DNA of 44,160 nt from Phycisphaeraceae bacterium (lineage in GTDB: Bacteria; Planctomycetota; Phycisphaerae; Phycisphaerales; UBA1924). How positions within the stretch are numbered: position 1 is the stretch's first letter; the number at the start of each line of letters is the position of its first letter. The notes beneath the pieces are model-generated. The model saw nothing but the letters and a program-made list of their open reading frames with translations. It was not told where the DNA came from and searched no databases. The stretch spans positions 1-44,160 of the forward strand of contig JAJTGZ010000015.1 of NCBI GenBank assembly GCA_021299385.1. The letters are read 5' to 3'. Positions 17,331-25,864 of this stretch are shown here, piece by piece. The position numbers and the translations under genes are program-made.

Positions 17331-17461
17331 CACCCCGGATCTCCCAGCCGGGCGTCGGGGTACCCCGGATCTCCGAGCCGGGCGTTTCAGTCTTCGCGGC
17401 TCATTACCCCTACTAACCCCACCCCTGCCCCTCCCCGCTACAACGCTCTACGGAAGGGGTT
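17331..17461. repeat. Tandem CCCGGATCTCC(C/G)AGCCGGGCG repeats and G-rich element
   Basis: Two copies of a CCCGGATCTCCxAGCCGGGCGT module lie at about 17336-17357 and 17363-17385. These are followed by a minus-sense G-rich element at 17404-17461 whose arms AACCCCTTCC... and GGGGAGGGG directly abut the stop of the AI-2E transporter. On the minus strand its core reads GGGGAGGGGCAGGGGTGGGG. Confidence 0.7.
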
Positions 17462-18802
17462 TTAGCGCGACACGGGCAGTGGGTCATTGGCCTGGCCGGC
17501 TGCCCAGGCCGCGACGCGGGGGAGGACGATCTCTTTGAGGACAATCTTAATGCACGCGGCAACGGGGATAGCGATCAGCAGGCCGTAGAAGCCCATCAGG
17601 ATGCCCCCCGCCAGCGAGGCGAAGAGGATTGTTGGTGTGTTCATCCCTGTGCGGTCGCCCTGAATCTTGGGTGTGAGGATGTAGTCGTCGAGCACCTGTG
17701 CGATGCCGTGGATGAGCATGGGTGCGGCAATCGCCCACCAGAGTTCCGAGCGGAAGCCGTCGTCGGGTGGTGAGGCGAGCAGCAGGACGGTGGCCAGTGG
17801 GATGCCGATGCCCGCGGCGTATGGAAGCGTGGCCAACACGCCGATGATCGGGCCGATGATCAGCGGGGCGGGCAGCCCGATGAGCCAGTACCCGACGCTG
17901 TAGTAGACCATGAGGATCGCGCAGATGGTCAGCCGGCCGCGGATAAAGCCCGCGATCACGGCGTCCATCTTTGACACCAGCCCGATCACGGTCCCCCGGC
18001 GTCGCTCGGGGATAAGCGTCTGCATGAAGCCAAGCATGTGCCCCCATCGAGAGCAGATGAAAAAGAAGAAAAAGGCGGTGAGGAACACGCCCAGCGCGGC
18101 TGCGCCGACGGAGCCGGCAATGCGTGTGACGATGCCGAAGATGCCCGCGCCGGTCGCCAGCGCGGTCCCGCCGAGGTCCTGGGCGTTGGTTCGTATCCAG
18201 TTGATGGCGCGGAGGCCGGCGTCGTAGAGAACCGCGGAAAGACGGTCCGGTGGCGGCAGGTTCGGGTCTGGCTCCTGGCCGTTGGCCTGCGCCATGACGC
18301 GGATGTGCTCGGCCCGAAGGCTGATGAGCTTGCTGTTGATCTTGGCCCACAGAGGCCCTTGGGAGTCGATGCGTTCTTTAAGCTCGGGGTCGTCGGGGTT
18401 GTTGATGCTCGATGCGAGCAGGCTGACCTTGGTGCTCAGCGTCTGGGAAAAAGACGTGAGCTGGATGCCGCCAACGACGGCCCCGAAGCCCGCGGGTATC
18501 AGGATCACCAGCAGCGCGCCCAGGATGATCGACCCCGCAGCCATCGGGCGGGTGAAAGCCTTCCGGCGTGTGAGGAGTTGGACGAGCGGCTCAAAGAGAT
18601 AGGCGAAGAGGATTGCCAGCAGCAGCGGGACGGTTACCAGGCTGAGCCGGTACCCCAGTGAGATGATCGCAAAGATGGCCGCGAGCAGCAGAAGGTCGCG
18701 GATGGGCTGGATTTGCCACAGGTGCAGTGTGGCCCAGGTGGGGCGGTGCTTGGGTTGGGGGTCGGGGGTGTTGGGGCCGACCGGTGCGGGCGGGGTAGAC
18801 AT
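17462..18802 (-). CDS. AI-2E family (UPF0118/PerM) transporter
   Basis: Multi-pass inner-membrane protein of 446 residues. About eight hydrophobic segments include the N-terminal pair (DLLLLAAIFAIISLGY, VTVPLLLAILFAYLFEPLV) and the characteristic late helices GYWLIGLPAPLIIGPIIGVLATLPYAAGIGIPLATVL. The family motif region LDDYILTPKIQGDRTGMNTPTILFA is conserved. Family members export autoinducer-2 or other small solutes, but the substrate of this one cannot be told. The central periplasmic-facing segment (about 130-215) is charged and fits the family's usual loop. No Shine-Dalgarno sequence is evident before the ATG at 18802. Confidence 0.9.
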   Translation of the reverse strand: MSTPPAPVGPNTPDPQPKHRPTWATLHLWQIQPIRDLLLLAAIFAIISLGYRLSLVTVPLLLAILFAYLFEPLVQLLTRRKAFTRPMAAGSIILGALLVILIPAGFGAVVGGIQLTSFSQTLSTKVSLLASSINNPDDPELKERIDSQGPLWAKINSKLISLRAEHIRVMAQANGQEPDPNLPPPDRLSAVLYDAGLRAINWIRTNAQDLGGTALATGAGIFGIVTRIAGSVGAAALGVFLTAFFFFFICSRWGHMLGFMQTLIPERRRGTVIGLVSKMDAVIAGFIRGRLTICAILMVYYSVGYWLIGLPAPLIIGPIIGVLATLPYAAGIGIPLATVLLLASPPDDGFRSELWWAIAAPMLIHGIAQVLDDYILTPKIQGDRTGMNTPTILFASLAGGILMGFYGLLIAIPVAACIKIVLKEIVLPRVAAWAAGQANDPLPVSR

Positions 18803-18849
18803 GGCCGGTGTATCGACTGTGCCGGGGGCGGGGGGTCAGTTTCGGGGTA

Positions 18850-18870
18850 GGTCGGCTCTCCGAGCCGACC
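18850..18870. repeat. 21-bp dispersed palindrome, copy 2
   Basis: GGTCGGCTCTCCGAGCCGACC, the complementary orientation of copy 1. Confidence 0.85.
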
Positions 18871-18935
18871 ATGTTGGGTTTGCAGTGCTCTGTGTTCCTT
18901 GGGATGTAAACTGCGAACAACCCAAACCGGAGCCG

Positions 18936-18956
18936 GATCGGCTCGGAGAGCCGATC
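18936..18956. repeat. 21-bp dispersed palindrome, copy 3
   Basis: GATCGGCTCGGAGAGCCGATC, followed by CTACCC like copies 1 and 6. Confidence 0.85.
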
Positions 18957-18972
18957 TACCCACCGGCAGGAC

Positions 18973-19265
18973 CCAGAGGGGAATCACTCAGAGGACTGAG
19001 GGGCAGAGGTTTTCAGAGTGCTTCATTTGGACTTGGGTTTGGGGGGTCGGCGTTGTGGAAGGACTTCGGCCCCAGCGGGGCCGCGGGGTGTAGCCACGGA
19101 TGGAGCCCGCGCTTTGGCGAGCGCAACCCGTGGAAGCGCCACACCTGGTATCTACTCCGCGTTCCTCCACCAACCTTCGCGCCCTCCGCGAACCTCTTCT
19201 TGAAGGGGTTGGTGTGAGCCTGCCCCACCCCTGCTCCACCCTTGCTCCTCCCCGCCAGAACGTTC
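18973..19265. repeat. Dispersed multi-module repeat, copy A
   Basis: No gene is seen in 18803-19277. The block holds, in order, CAGAGGGGAATCACTCAGAGGACT (split here as a module, not one motif), the module CTTCGGCCCCAGCGGGGCCG (about 19067-19086), an arm GTGTAGCCACGGATGGAGCC (about 19090) that runs on through GCGCTTTGGCGAGCGCAACC, a CTCCGCGAACCTCTTCTTGAA module, and a minus-sense G-rich element (19221-19258) 20 bp from the glycosyltransferase stop. The same module order occurs at 41362-41857 and partly at 24600-24880. Confidence 0.75.
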
Positions 19266-19277
19266 TTAGGGAGTGGT

Positions 19278-21119
19278 TCAGTATTCAGAATCGAGGGGTC
19301 TGTTCACGGCGTCTTGAATAGCCGGCAAAAAGTCGGTTTGCACAACGTGGTCCCAGCTCATGCGTTGGGCGAGTTGCTGGCCGAGGTCAAGGTTTCTTTG
19401 GCCATGCGCGTCGGTGGTGGGCAGCCGCTTGGCGAGCTCCTGCGCAAGCTCTCGGCAGACGTCGTCTTCGATCTTCAGGCGGGCCTGGGCCGTAAGGTTT
19501 TCGGGGTGGGGTGTGCCCGGGGGGATGCGGGTTACAAAGTCGGCTGGGAGCACCAGGTCGCAGGTCTGCATGCCAAGCTCGCCCATGGCGCGCTTGACCA
19601 GGCCCATGCACCCGCAGACGTTGCTCGTTACGCATATTGCCCCGGCGTGCAGCGGTTCGAGCTGGGCGATGCCAAAGGGTTCGTACGTGCTCATCCCCAG
19701 TTCAACGTCCGCGGCCCGGCGGAGGTCGGCGGTCGTAAGGCCCTCGGGGGCGGCCAGCCCGAGCCTCTCGCGCGAGAAGCCGAACTGGTTGACCAGCAAG
19801 GCCGTGATGGCCGGCTTGCCGGCAGCGGCTGCCTCCGTGGTTTGGTTGAAGGTCTTGAAGGTGGCCTCGATCTCAACTTCAGGCCCCACAAGATCGGGGT
19901 ACCCCCGGTGGTGCTGGCGTGGCCACCCGTAGCTGCTGGCCATGGCGTTGGCGTCGTCGAAGGAGCGTGTGGGCGCGCCGCAGGTGAGCAGAAGATAGAC
20001 CGCTCGCTGGTTGCGGGCGCGCAGCAGTGGTTCAAGGTGTGTGCACAGCGCCAGGTCGCGCCACAGGCCCTTGCTGGGCACGGGGCGAGTTACGTGGGTA
20101 ATAAGATAGTCCGGCGCGTAGCCCAGGACGTTGGTAAGCCAGGTGTTCACAAGCAAGCGTGAATCGGCACGCTGCTTTGCTGACACTGCGCGTGCCGGCA
20201 GGCCGTTGTACACCACACGCGTTCGGCTGGAGCGCATGTGCGGGCTTAGGAAGCGGAGCTCCTCGGCCGTCTCGGGGCCGACGGCCATGATCCCGTCGAG
20301 GACGTAGCTGCGCTCGACAAGGGCGTGCCGGCCAAAGTCGCTCTGGTCGCCGAAGACCTGCCCCACGCTCTGCCCCTTGGCCATCGCGGCGTTCATCGCC
20401 GGGTAGAACGCGGCGTCAAAGCCCGGCAGGTTCTCGGTGATCCGCCGGGCGGTCGAGCATTCGTGGGCGTGGAAGAGCGTTCGGAAGCGCGCGCGGTCCG
20501 ACCAGCAGCGCAGTGCCGTGGGAACGCCCATAAACTCATGGGCGACAACAACGGCGGGGAGCTCGGAGAGTTGGCCCACGGCTGTGGGTGCGCCAACCGG
20601 CGTGCGGAGTGTGAGCAGTGCGCAGAGGGCGTGATAGGCGGGCCCGGCCAGGCGTGTGTATTCCTCGTAATCCCAAGAGTGTTCGTAGCGGTGGCTCTCG
20701 ATGCTGTGCTGCTCGTGCAGGAACCATTTAGTCAGGTCCAGGCGCGCCCGGTCGGGGTTGTTGAGGTCCAACAGGATGACCTCGGCGTCGGCAGTGTTGG
20801 CCTCATCGCCGGGTGCGCTGAAGCGGCGCGTGCCGTAGACGATCTTGCTGCCAAAGGCCCACTCCACGGGCTTGAGCAACGCACCAAGAGCGTGCGGGTC
20901 GTGGGAGTCTGGGCCCGAGTAAAGGCACTGCAGGGCGTGCTCGCCGAGGCGGTGCTTGGGGTCGGGGACAGGTCGATCAGGATAAGGCAGTGGGCCGACA
21001 AGGATGGACCGGCCGACCTTGGCCCGATAAGGGGTGCTTGTCAGGAGGCCTTGCAGAACGGTGCCGATGCCGCCGAGGTGGTCGATGGACTCGTGGGTTA
21101 CGTGGATGAGTGTGAGCAT
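19278..21119 (-). CDS. Glycogen/starch-synthase-like glycosyltransferase
   Basis: Cytosolic 613-residue glycosyltransferase of GT-B type. The N-terminus reads MLTLIHVTHESIDHLGGIGTVL, whose GG-I-GTV loop binds nucleotide-sugar in this superfamily. A mid region, LFHAHECSTARRITENLPGF then VYNGLPA, resembles glycogen-synthase-like enzymes. The C-terminal half carries the nucleotide-binding motif DVELGMSTYEPFGIAQLEPLHAG, where the Glu-Pro-Phe-Gly sequence is typical of GT4/GT5 enzymes. It lies just downstream of gpsA on the same strand, with a 110-bp gap. The acceptor is unknown; a glycogen-like polymer is inferred only. ATG 21119 is used; a GTG at 21161 would add 14 basic, repeat-like residues. 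Confidence 0.75.
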   Translation of the reverse strand: MLTLIHVTHESIDHLGGIGTVLQGLLTSTPYRAKVGRSILVGPLPYPDRPVPDPKHRLGEHALQCLYSGPDSHDPHALGALLKPVEWAFGSKIVYGTRRFSAPGDEANTADAEVILLDLNNPDRARLDLTKWFLHEQHSIESHRYEHSWDYEEYTRLAGPAYHALCALLTLRTPVGAPTAVGQLSELPAVVVAHEFMGVPTALRCWSDRARFRTLFHAHECSTARRITENLPGFDAAFYPAMNAAMAKGQSVGQVFGDQSDFGRHALVERSYVLDGIMAVGPETAEELRFLSPHMRSSRTRVVYNGLPARAVSAKQRADSRLLVNTWLTNVLGYAPDYLITHVTRPVPSKGLWRDLALCTHLEPLLRARNQRAVYLLLTCGAPTRSFDDANAMASSYGWPRQHHRGYPDLVGPEVEIEATFKTFNQTTEAAAAGKPAITALLVNQFGFSRERLGLAAPEGLTTADLRRAADVELGMSTYEPFGIAQLEPLHAGAICVTSNVCGCMGLVKRAMGELGMQTCDLVLPADFVTRIPPGTPHPENLTAQARLKIEDDVCRELAQELAKRLPTTDAHGQRNLDLGQQLAQRMSWDHVVQTDFLPAIQDAVNRPLDSEY

Positions 21120-21229
21120 GGGTGTTCGTGGGGGCGTGCGGGCGTGGTGGCGTGCGGGCACGTGCCGGGCGTGTTGCAGGGCGGAGTCTATCGGTCATCG
21201 GGGGGTGTGGGGTTGGGCGGCAGGCCGCC

Positions 21230-22327
21230 CTAGCCGACGCGCTCGGGCTTTGGCTGGCGTGCCATAAGCGTGGCGATGGCATCGACGGGGTCGAGGCCCT
21301 CGAAGAGCACAGAGTGGACCGCGGCGGTGATGGGCATATCAACACCTGTGCGTTTGGCCAAATCCATGACGCTCTTGGTGGTGGCGACGCCCTCGACGAC
21401 GTGCTTGCTGCGCCTGAGATAGTCTTGGAGTTTGGTACCCCGGCCCAGGGCCTCGCCGCAGGTGCGGTTGCGCCCCTCAAGGCTGAAGCAACTTGTGGCC
21501 AGGTCCCCAACGCCGGCGATGCCAAAGAAGGTCTCGCGCGACGCGCCCAGCGCGGTGCCAAGCCGCGTGATCTCGGCAAGGCCCCGCGCGAGCAGTGCGC
21601 TCTTGGCGTTGTTGCCAGCCTGCAGGCCGTCGAGCATCCCGGCGGCAATGGCGATGACGTTTTTAGTCGCGCCGGCCAGTTCAACACCCATGACGTCCTG
21701 CGCCGTATAGATGCGCATCCAGCGTGTGGTAAACAGGCCTTGGACGATCTCGGCAAAGTGGGGCTGGTCGCTGGCGGCGACCATCGTCGCCGGGAGGCAG
21801 CGGGCCAGTTCGCCCGCGATGGTGGGCCCGGAAAGAACGGCCAGGGGGCGGGGCTTGCCGTCAGGGTCGTCCTGGAGTGCGTCGGCAATGATCTGCAAAG
21901 GGCGCATCAGGGTGCCGTTCTCGATCCCCTTGGCAACGGAGATGATCCCCGCTTTCTTGGGGATCAACGGGCGCAGGCGCGTGATGGTGGCCCGCAGAGA
22001 CTGGACAGGCACGGCACAGACGAGCACGTCAGCGTAGTGCAGGGCGTCTTTGTCCTTCAGGGGCACACGCACATCGCTCGGGAGAGTGAACCCAGGAAGT
22101 TTGTCGCTGCGGCGGGTCTGTGCCAGGCTGCCGACCTGATTGGCGTCGTGCCCCCACATGGCTACCGCATGGGCGACGGCCTGCGGGATGGCCTGGTGGG
22201 CCGGTGTCGGAGGGCGGTCGGCGTCCGTAAGAACCCCAGCGCAGACCAGGCCCATCTGGCCGATGCCCAGGATGGTGATGTTGGTGCCTCCGGGCTGGGC
22301 TGCCGATGGTGGGTTTGGCCTGTTCAT
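21230..22327 (-). CDS. gpsA: NAD(P)-dependent glycerol-3-phosphate dehydrogenase
   Basis: Cytosolic enzyme that makes sn-glycerol 3-phosphate from dihydroxyacetone phosphate for phospholipid synthesis. The 365-residue product opens with a Rossmann motif TILGIGQMGLVCAGVL. It continues through VPVQSLRATI, the substrate-side SGPTIAGELA and the catalytic-Lys region ELAGATKNVIAIAAGMLDGL. The family's GDL motif GVGDLATSCFSLEGRNRTCGE is also present. The usual W in GxGxWG is replaced by M. The ATG at 22327 is the natural family start; the upstream in-frame extension to 22438 is repeat-derived. Divergent from the P-type ATPase. Confidence 0.92.
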   Translation of the reverse strand: MNRPNPPSAAQPGGTNITILGIGQMGLVCAGVLTDADRPPTPAHQAIPQAVAHAVAMWGHDANQVGSLAQTRRSDKLPGFTLPSDVRVPLKDKDALHYADVLVCAVPVQSLRATITRLRPLIPKKAGIISVAKGIENGTLMRPLQIIADALQDDPDGKPRPLAVLSGPTIAGELARCLPATMVAASDQPHFAEIVQGLFTTRWMRIYTAQDVMGVELAGATKNVIAIAAGMLDGLQAGNNAKSALLARGLAEITRLGTALGASRETFFGIAGVGDLATSCFSLEGRNRTCGEALGRGTKLQDYLRRSKHVVEGVATTKSVMDLAKRTGVDMPITAAVHSVLFEGLDPVDAIATLMARQPKPERVG

Positions 22328-22399
22328 GTCGTCATTGGCCGGTGCAGAACCCCGGGCGATGGGGGTGCGTAGATGATCGGCGCAGCGGGTGTGGCCGTT

Positions 22400-22467
22400 G
22401 GGGCTACGATAGCCCCCGACGCCCGCATGGGCACCCATGCCCGGTCAGGCCGCACGTTCGTGCGGCC
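22400..22467 (+). promoter_or_regulatory. Three tandem perfect hairpins upstream of the P-type ATPase
   Basis: Three stem-loops follow one another: GGGGCT-ACGAT-AGCCCC (22400-22416), GCATGGG-CA-CCCATGC (22425-22440) and GGCCGCAC-GTTC-GTGCGGCC (22448-22467). They lie in the 200-bp divergent space between gpsA and the metal ATPase, 60 bp before its start codon. They could be a structured 5' leader of the ATPase, or operators; a regulatory role is inferred. Confidence 0.55.
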
Positions 22468-22527
22468 GGGTTTGGGGCTTGGTCCAGCAGATGCACGCAC
22501 GCCTTTCTTTACTTTTTTGGAGCCAGC

Positions 22528-24582
22528 ATGGCCCAGCTCGATACGAAACACCACCACACCAAGGGGCACCACCACGCCAAAGCAACCGCCGGCAATGATC
22601 CGATGAACTGCTGCGGGCACCTGGACGCAGAGAGCAGCGAGCGCAATATCCTGCTCTACCTGGCCGGTGGTGTGATGCTGATCGCGGCATTTCTGGGGCG
22701 CAAGGTCTTCCCGGGTGTGATCGATGAGCGTGTGGTGTCGGCGCTCGCACTGGTCGCCGCCCTGGCGCTCGGCTCGGTGATGGTCTGGGGGGCGTGGAAG
22801 GAACTGATCAAAGGGCGGGCGAGCACCGCCAGCCTCGCCAGCCTGGCAATCATCGCGTCCATCGCCATCGGGCAGTATGAGACCGCCGGCTGGCTCGCGC
22901 TTGTGCTGCTGGTGGCCGACCAGTTCCTTCGGCGGACAAGCATCAGCGCCCAGCGCGTCATCGCGGACCTGATCCGGCTGACGCCGGATGTTGCGCGGGT
23001 CGTGCGCGACGGGCAGGAACACGAGGTATCCCTGGCCGACGTGCGGACCGGGGACGTTGTGCGTGTCCGCCCCGGCGAGAACCTGTCCGTCGACGGCGTC
23101 ATCATCGCTGGGCGGACCACGCTGGACCAGGCGAGCCTGACGGGTGAGGCCGCGCCCCACGAGGCGACGGTCAACGAGGATGTCTACGCCGGCACCACCA
23201 ACCTCACCGGTACCATCGACCTGCGGGTAACCAAACTGGGCACTGAGACGACCATCGGAAAGGTCACCGAGCTCATCGCCGCGGCCGAGCGGACCAAGAC
23301 GGCCAGGCAGCTGCTCATCGAGCAGGTGGCGACGTTCTATGTTCCCGTCGCCATCTCGCTGGCCTTCTTGGCCTGGTTCCTGACCGCCGACGTGATGCGC
23401 GCGATCAATGTGCTGATCGTCGCGTGCCCGGGCGCGTTGCTCTTGGCCAGCCCGACGGCGACGGTCGCGGCGTTTGCCGCGGCAGCCCGACTGGGCGTCA
23501 TGATCAAGCAGCCGACGCACCTAGAGGCCGCGGCGGATGTCGACACGGTCGTCTTTGACAAGACCGGTACCCTGACGACCGGCAAGTTCACCGTCTCGCG
23601 GCTTGCGCCCGGACCAGGCGTTGACCCCGGAGACCTGCTGGCCGCCGCGGCGTGCGCCGAGCAACACAGCAACCACCCGCTGGCCAAGAGCATCATGAAC
23701 ACCGCCGCGGCCGCTCGCGTCGTGGTGCCGGGAAGCACCGATTATGAGGAAATCCACGGGCGTGGCGTCAAGGCACGCACCGCTACGGGGGTCCTCTATG
23801 TTGGCCGGGCGACGTGGCTGGCCGAACTCTTCCCAGCAATCAAGGGGGATATCGACGCCGTGGCATCGAAGATCGAAGGAATGTCCGGCGTGCACGTCGC
23901 CCGGGCACTGGACGGGCAGGGCGGGCAGTACCTGGGCGTTGTCGGCCTTGAGGACAAGGTCCGGTTCAACGCCAAGGCCGTCATGGACAAACTGCGCGAA
24001 ATCGGGGTACGCCGCCTGTCGATCCTCACGGGCGACCGCCTCAGCGTGGCCGAGCGCGTCGGGCGGACCGTCGGGGTCGATTCCGTCGAGGCCGAGTGCC
24101 TCCCCGAAGACAAGCACACCGAAATCAAGATTCTCGGCTCCCAGCACCGCAAAACGCTCATGGTCGGCGACGGTATCAACGACGGCGCCGCGCTGGCCCA
24201 GGCCGATGTCGGCGTCGCAATGCGGCTGAGCGGGTCGGACATCGCCGCCAACAGCGCGGGCATCGCGCTGATGAACGATGACCTCTCACGCATCCCGTTC
24301 ATCCTGGAGCTCGGGCGCCGAAACCGGGCCGTCATCACCCAGAACATCGTCCTCGCCGTCGTCGTTGCCCTGCTGGGCCTGGCGCTCGCAACGACGGGCC
24401 GGCTGGACACCGTCGGCGCGCTCTTCTTCCACTTTGTGGGGGATGTGCTGGTCATCGCCAACAGTTTCAGGCTCTTTAGATTCGGCGAGGCGTACAGCGT
24501 CGGTGGTGAGGAGCAGGCAACCACGCAGCCGGTGAAGAAGAGCGTCGGGCTAAACCTCAGCGGGACCCCCGCGCCGGCGTGA
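22528..24582 (+). CDS. P1B-type heavy-metal P-type ATPase
   Basis: Inner-membrane metal exporter of 684 residues. No HMA metal-binding domain is present. Instead the N-terminus has a His-rich cluster (HHHTKGHHH, about 8-16) and a CC pair (28-29). The actuator motif is LTGEAAP. The membrane metal motif is VACPGALLLASP (Cys300-Pro301-Gly302) instead of the usual CPC. The phosphorylation site DKTGT has Asp 344, the family HP site is SNHPLAKSI, and GDGINDGAALAQADVG is at about 547-562. Substrate is likely a divalent or monovalent transition metal, but the motif does not say which. GGAG five bases before ATG 22528 fixes the start; the upstream T-rich TTTTTTGGAGCC resembles the metK leader. Confidence 0.88.
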   Translation: MAQLDTKHHHTKGHHHAKATAGNDPMNCCGHLDAESSERNILLYLAGGVMLIAAFLGRKVFPGVIDERVVSALALVAALALGSVMVWGAWKELIKGRASTASLASLAIIASIAIGQYETAGWLALVLLVADQFLRRTSISAQRVIADLIRLTPDVARVVRDGQEHEVSLADVRTGDVVRVRPGENLSVDGVIIAGRTTLDQASLTGEAAPHEATVNEDVYAGTTNLTGTIDLRVTKLGTETTIGKVTELIAAAERTKTARQLLIEQVATFYVPVAISLAFLAWFLTADVMRAINVLIVACPGALLLASPTATVAAFAAAARLGVMIKQPTHLEAAADVDTVVFDKTGTLTTGKFTVSRLAPGPGVDPGDLLAAAACAEQHSNHPLAKSIMNTAAAARVVVPGSTDYEEIHGRGVKARTATGVLYVGRATWLAELFPAIKGDIDAVASKIEGMSGVHVARALDGQGGQYLGVVGLEDKVRFNAKAVMDKLREIGVRRLSILTGDRLSVAERVGRTVGVDSVEAECLPEDKHTEIKILGSQHRKTLMVGDGINDGAALAQADVGVAMRLSGSDIAANSAGIALMNDDLSRIPFILELGRRNRAVITQNIVLAVVVALLGLALATTGRLDTVGALFFHFVGDVLVIANSFRLFRFGEAYSVGGEEQATTQPVKKSVGLNLSGTPAPA

Positions 24583-24599
24583 GTTCTCAACCGAGCTCT

Positions 24600-24879
24600 A
24601 CCCCAGAGGCCCTCAGGACCCGGAGCACGAATTTGCTCAGAGAACGCAGGGGCAGTGGTGTTCTCAGTGGTTTTTTGAGTTGTCTGTGTGGATGACGTTG
24701 GCCCCAGCGGGGTTGAAGAGCGTGCAACCTGCAAACTCTTTGAGGTTGAACGCGCTGTGCGCCACACCTGGTTTTTTCTCCGCGTCCCTCCGCCAACCTT
24801 CGCTCACTCCGCGAACCTCTTTCTATTGTGTGCTTTGCGTGTGCCAACCCCACCCCTGCCCCTCACCTCGGGGGAGGGT
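24600..24879. repeat. Dispersed multi-module repeat, copy B
   Basis: No gene is seen between the ATPase and uppP. The block shows CCCAGAGGCCCTCAGG (about 24602), GTTGGCCCCAGCGGGGTTG (about 24698), GTGCAACCTGCAAACTCTTT (about 24721), CGCCAACCTTCGCTCACTCC (about 24791) and a minus-sense G-rich element at 24847-24880 that abuts the uppP stop. Order and sequence parallel copy C. Confidence 0.7.
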
Positions 24880-25752
24880 CTAAATGTTGACAAGGCCCGT
24901 GGCCACGAGCGTCAGCAGCAGGGCTGCAAAAGCGATCCGGTAGATGCCGAACGGGGTCAGCCCGTGGCGGTTGAGGAACCCAACGAGCCACCTGACGGCA
25001 ACGGCCGCGCTGATGGCGGCGACGGCCATCCCCACAAGGACGGGGGTCCAGCCCAGCTGCTCGAAGAGGTTGGGCTGGCCCGTCTTGGCGGCGCGGTTGA
25101 GGTTCTTGTAGAGCGCATACCCCGTGGCGGCCAGAAGTGTCGGCATGCCCAGCAGGAAACTGAACTCCGCGGCAGCCGCAGGACGCAGGCCGCAGAAGAT
25201 GCCCCCCGTGATCGTCATCATGCTCCGGCTAGTCCCGGGCCAAAGGCTGAAGCACTGCAGCAGGCCAATCGTCAACGCGTCCCGCGGGGTCATCTCCGTC
25301 ACTTCTTTGCCGTCGGCACCGGCCCCGGCGAATCGGCGGGGGCGGACGATTTTTAGGTCGACGATGATCATGTAGATCCCGCCGAGCACCATGGCTATGA
25401 CCACCGCCTGCCAGCCGAAGAGGTGCGTTTCGATCAAGTCGTGGATCAGCAGCCCAAGCACGGCGGCGGGGATGAAGGCGATGGCGATGTTGACCAACAG
25501 CATAAAGCCCGCCCCGTCCCTGCCCAGCAGGCCGCGGAGCATCTGCAGGAACCTTGGAAAGTAAAGACCAAGCACCGCCAGAATCGCGCCGCCCTGGATG
25601 ACGATCTCAAAGGCGTTGATCGCTTCCCTGGCCGAGGCGTCTTTGAGGCCCAGCAGCTGGCTGGTGATGATGAGGTGGCCCGTGCTGGAGACGGGAAGGT
25701 ACTCGGTGATCCCCTCAACAAGGCCCAGGATGATGGCTTGCCAGATGTTCAT
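24880..25752 (-). CDS. uppP: Undecaprenyl-diphosphate phosphatase
   Basis: Inner-membrane enzyme (BacA/UppP family) that dephosphorylates undecaprenyl diphosphate to recycle the lipid carrier of cell-wall synthesis. The 290-residue product shows the family signatures EGITEYLPVSSTGHLI near the N-terminus (acidic residue and SSTGH) and PGTSRSMMTITGG later. Seven to eight hydrophobic segments are present. The stop is immediately followed by a G-rich hairpin element. The start at ATG 25752 (MNIWQAIILGLVEG) fits the family; an in-frame start at 25788 adds 12 residues. It lies 112 bp downstream of the FabZ-like gene. Confidence 0.93.
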   Translation of the reverse strand: MNIWQAIILGLVEGITEYLPVSSTGHLIITSQLLGLKDASAREAINAFEIVIQGGAILAVLGLYFPRFLQMLRGLLGRDGAGFMLLVNIAIAFIPAAVLGLLIHDLIETHLFGWQAVVIAMVLGGIYMIIVDLKIVRPRRFAGAGADGKEVTEMTPRDALTIGLLQCFSLWPGTSRSMMTITGGIFCGLRPAAAAEFSFLLGMPTLLAATGYALYKNLNRAAKTGQPNLFEQLGWTPVLVGMAVAAISAAVAVRWLVGFLNRHGLTPFGIYRIAFAALLLTLVATGLVNI

Positions 25753-25782
25753 GCAGCGTGCATCGGCTGGGGGAGGGGAAAT

Positions 25783-25844
25783 GGACAAATGGACAAATAG
25801 TCAAATAGTCAAACGAGTTGAATCAGATTTGGCAATTTTGCCAA
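25783..25844. repeat. AT-rich 8-bp tandem repeat and palindrome
   Basis: Four 8-bp units (GGACAAAT, GGACAAAT, AGTCAAAT, AGTCAAAC) run from 25783 to 25814, followed by a perfect stem TTGGCAA-TT-TTGCCAA (25829-25844). This is a patch of low GC in GC-rich DNA between fabZ-like and uppP. The stem may end fabZ-like transcripts. Confidence 0.65.
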
Positions 25845-25864
25845 CCCCTCCCCTTGGGCATGGT

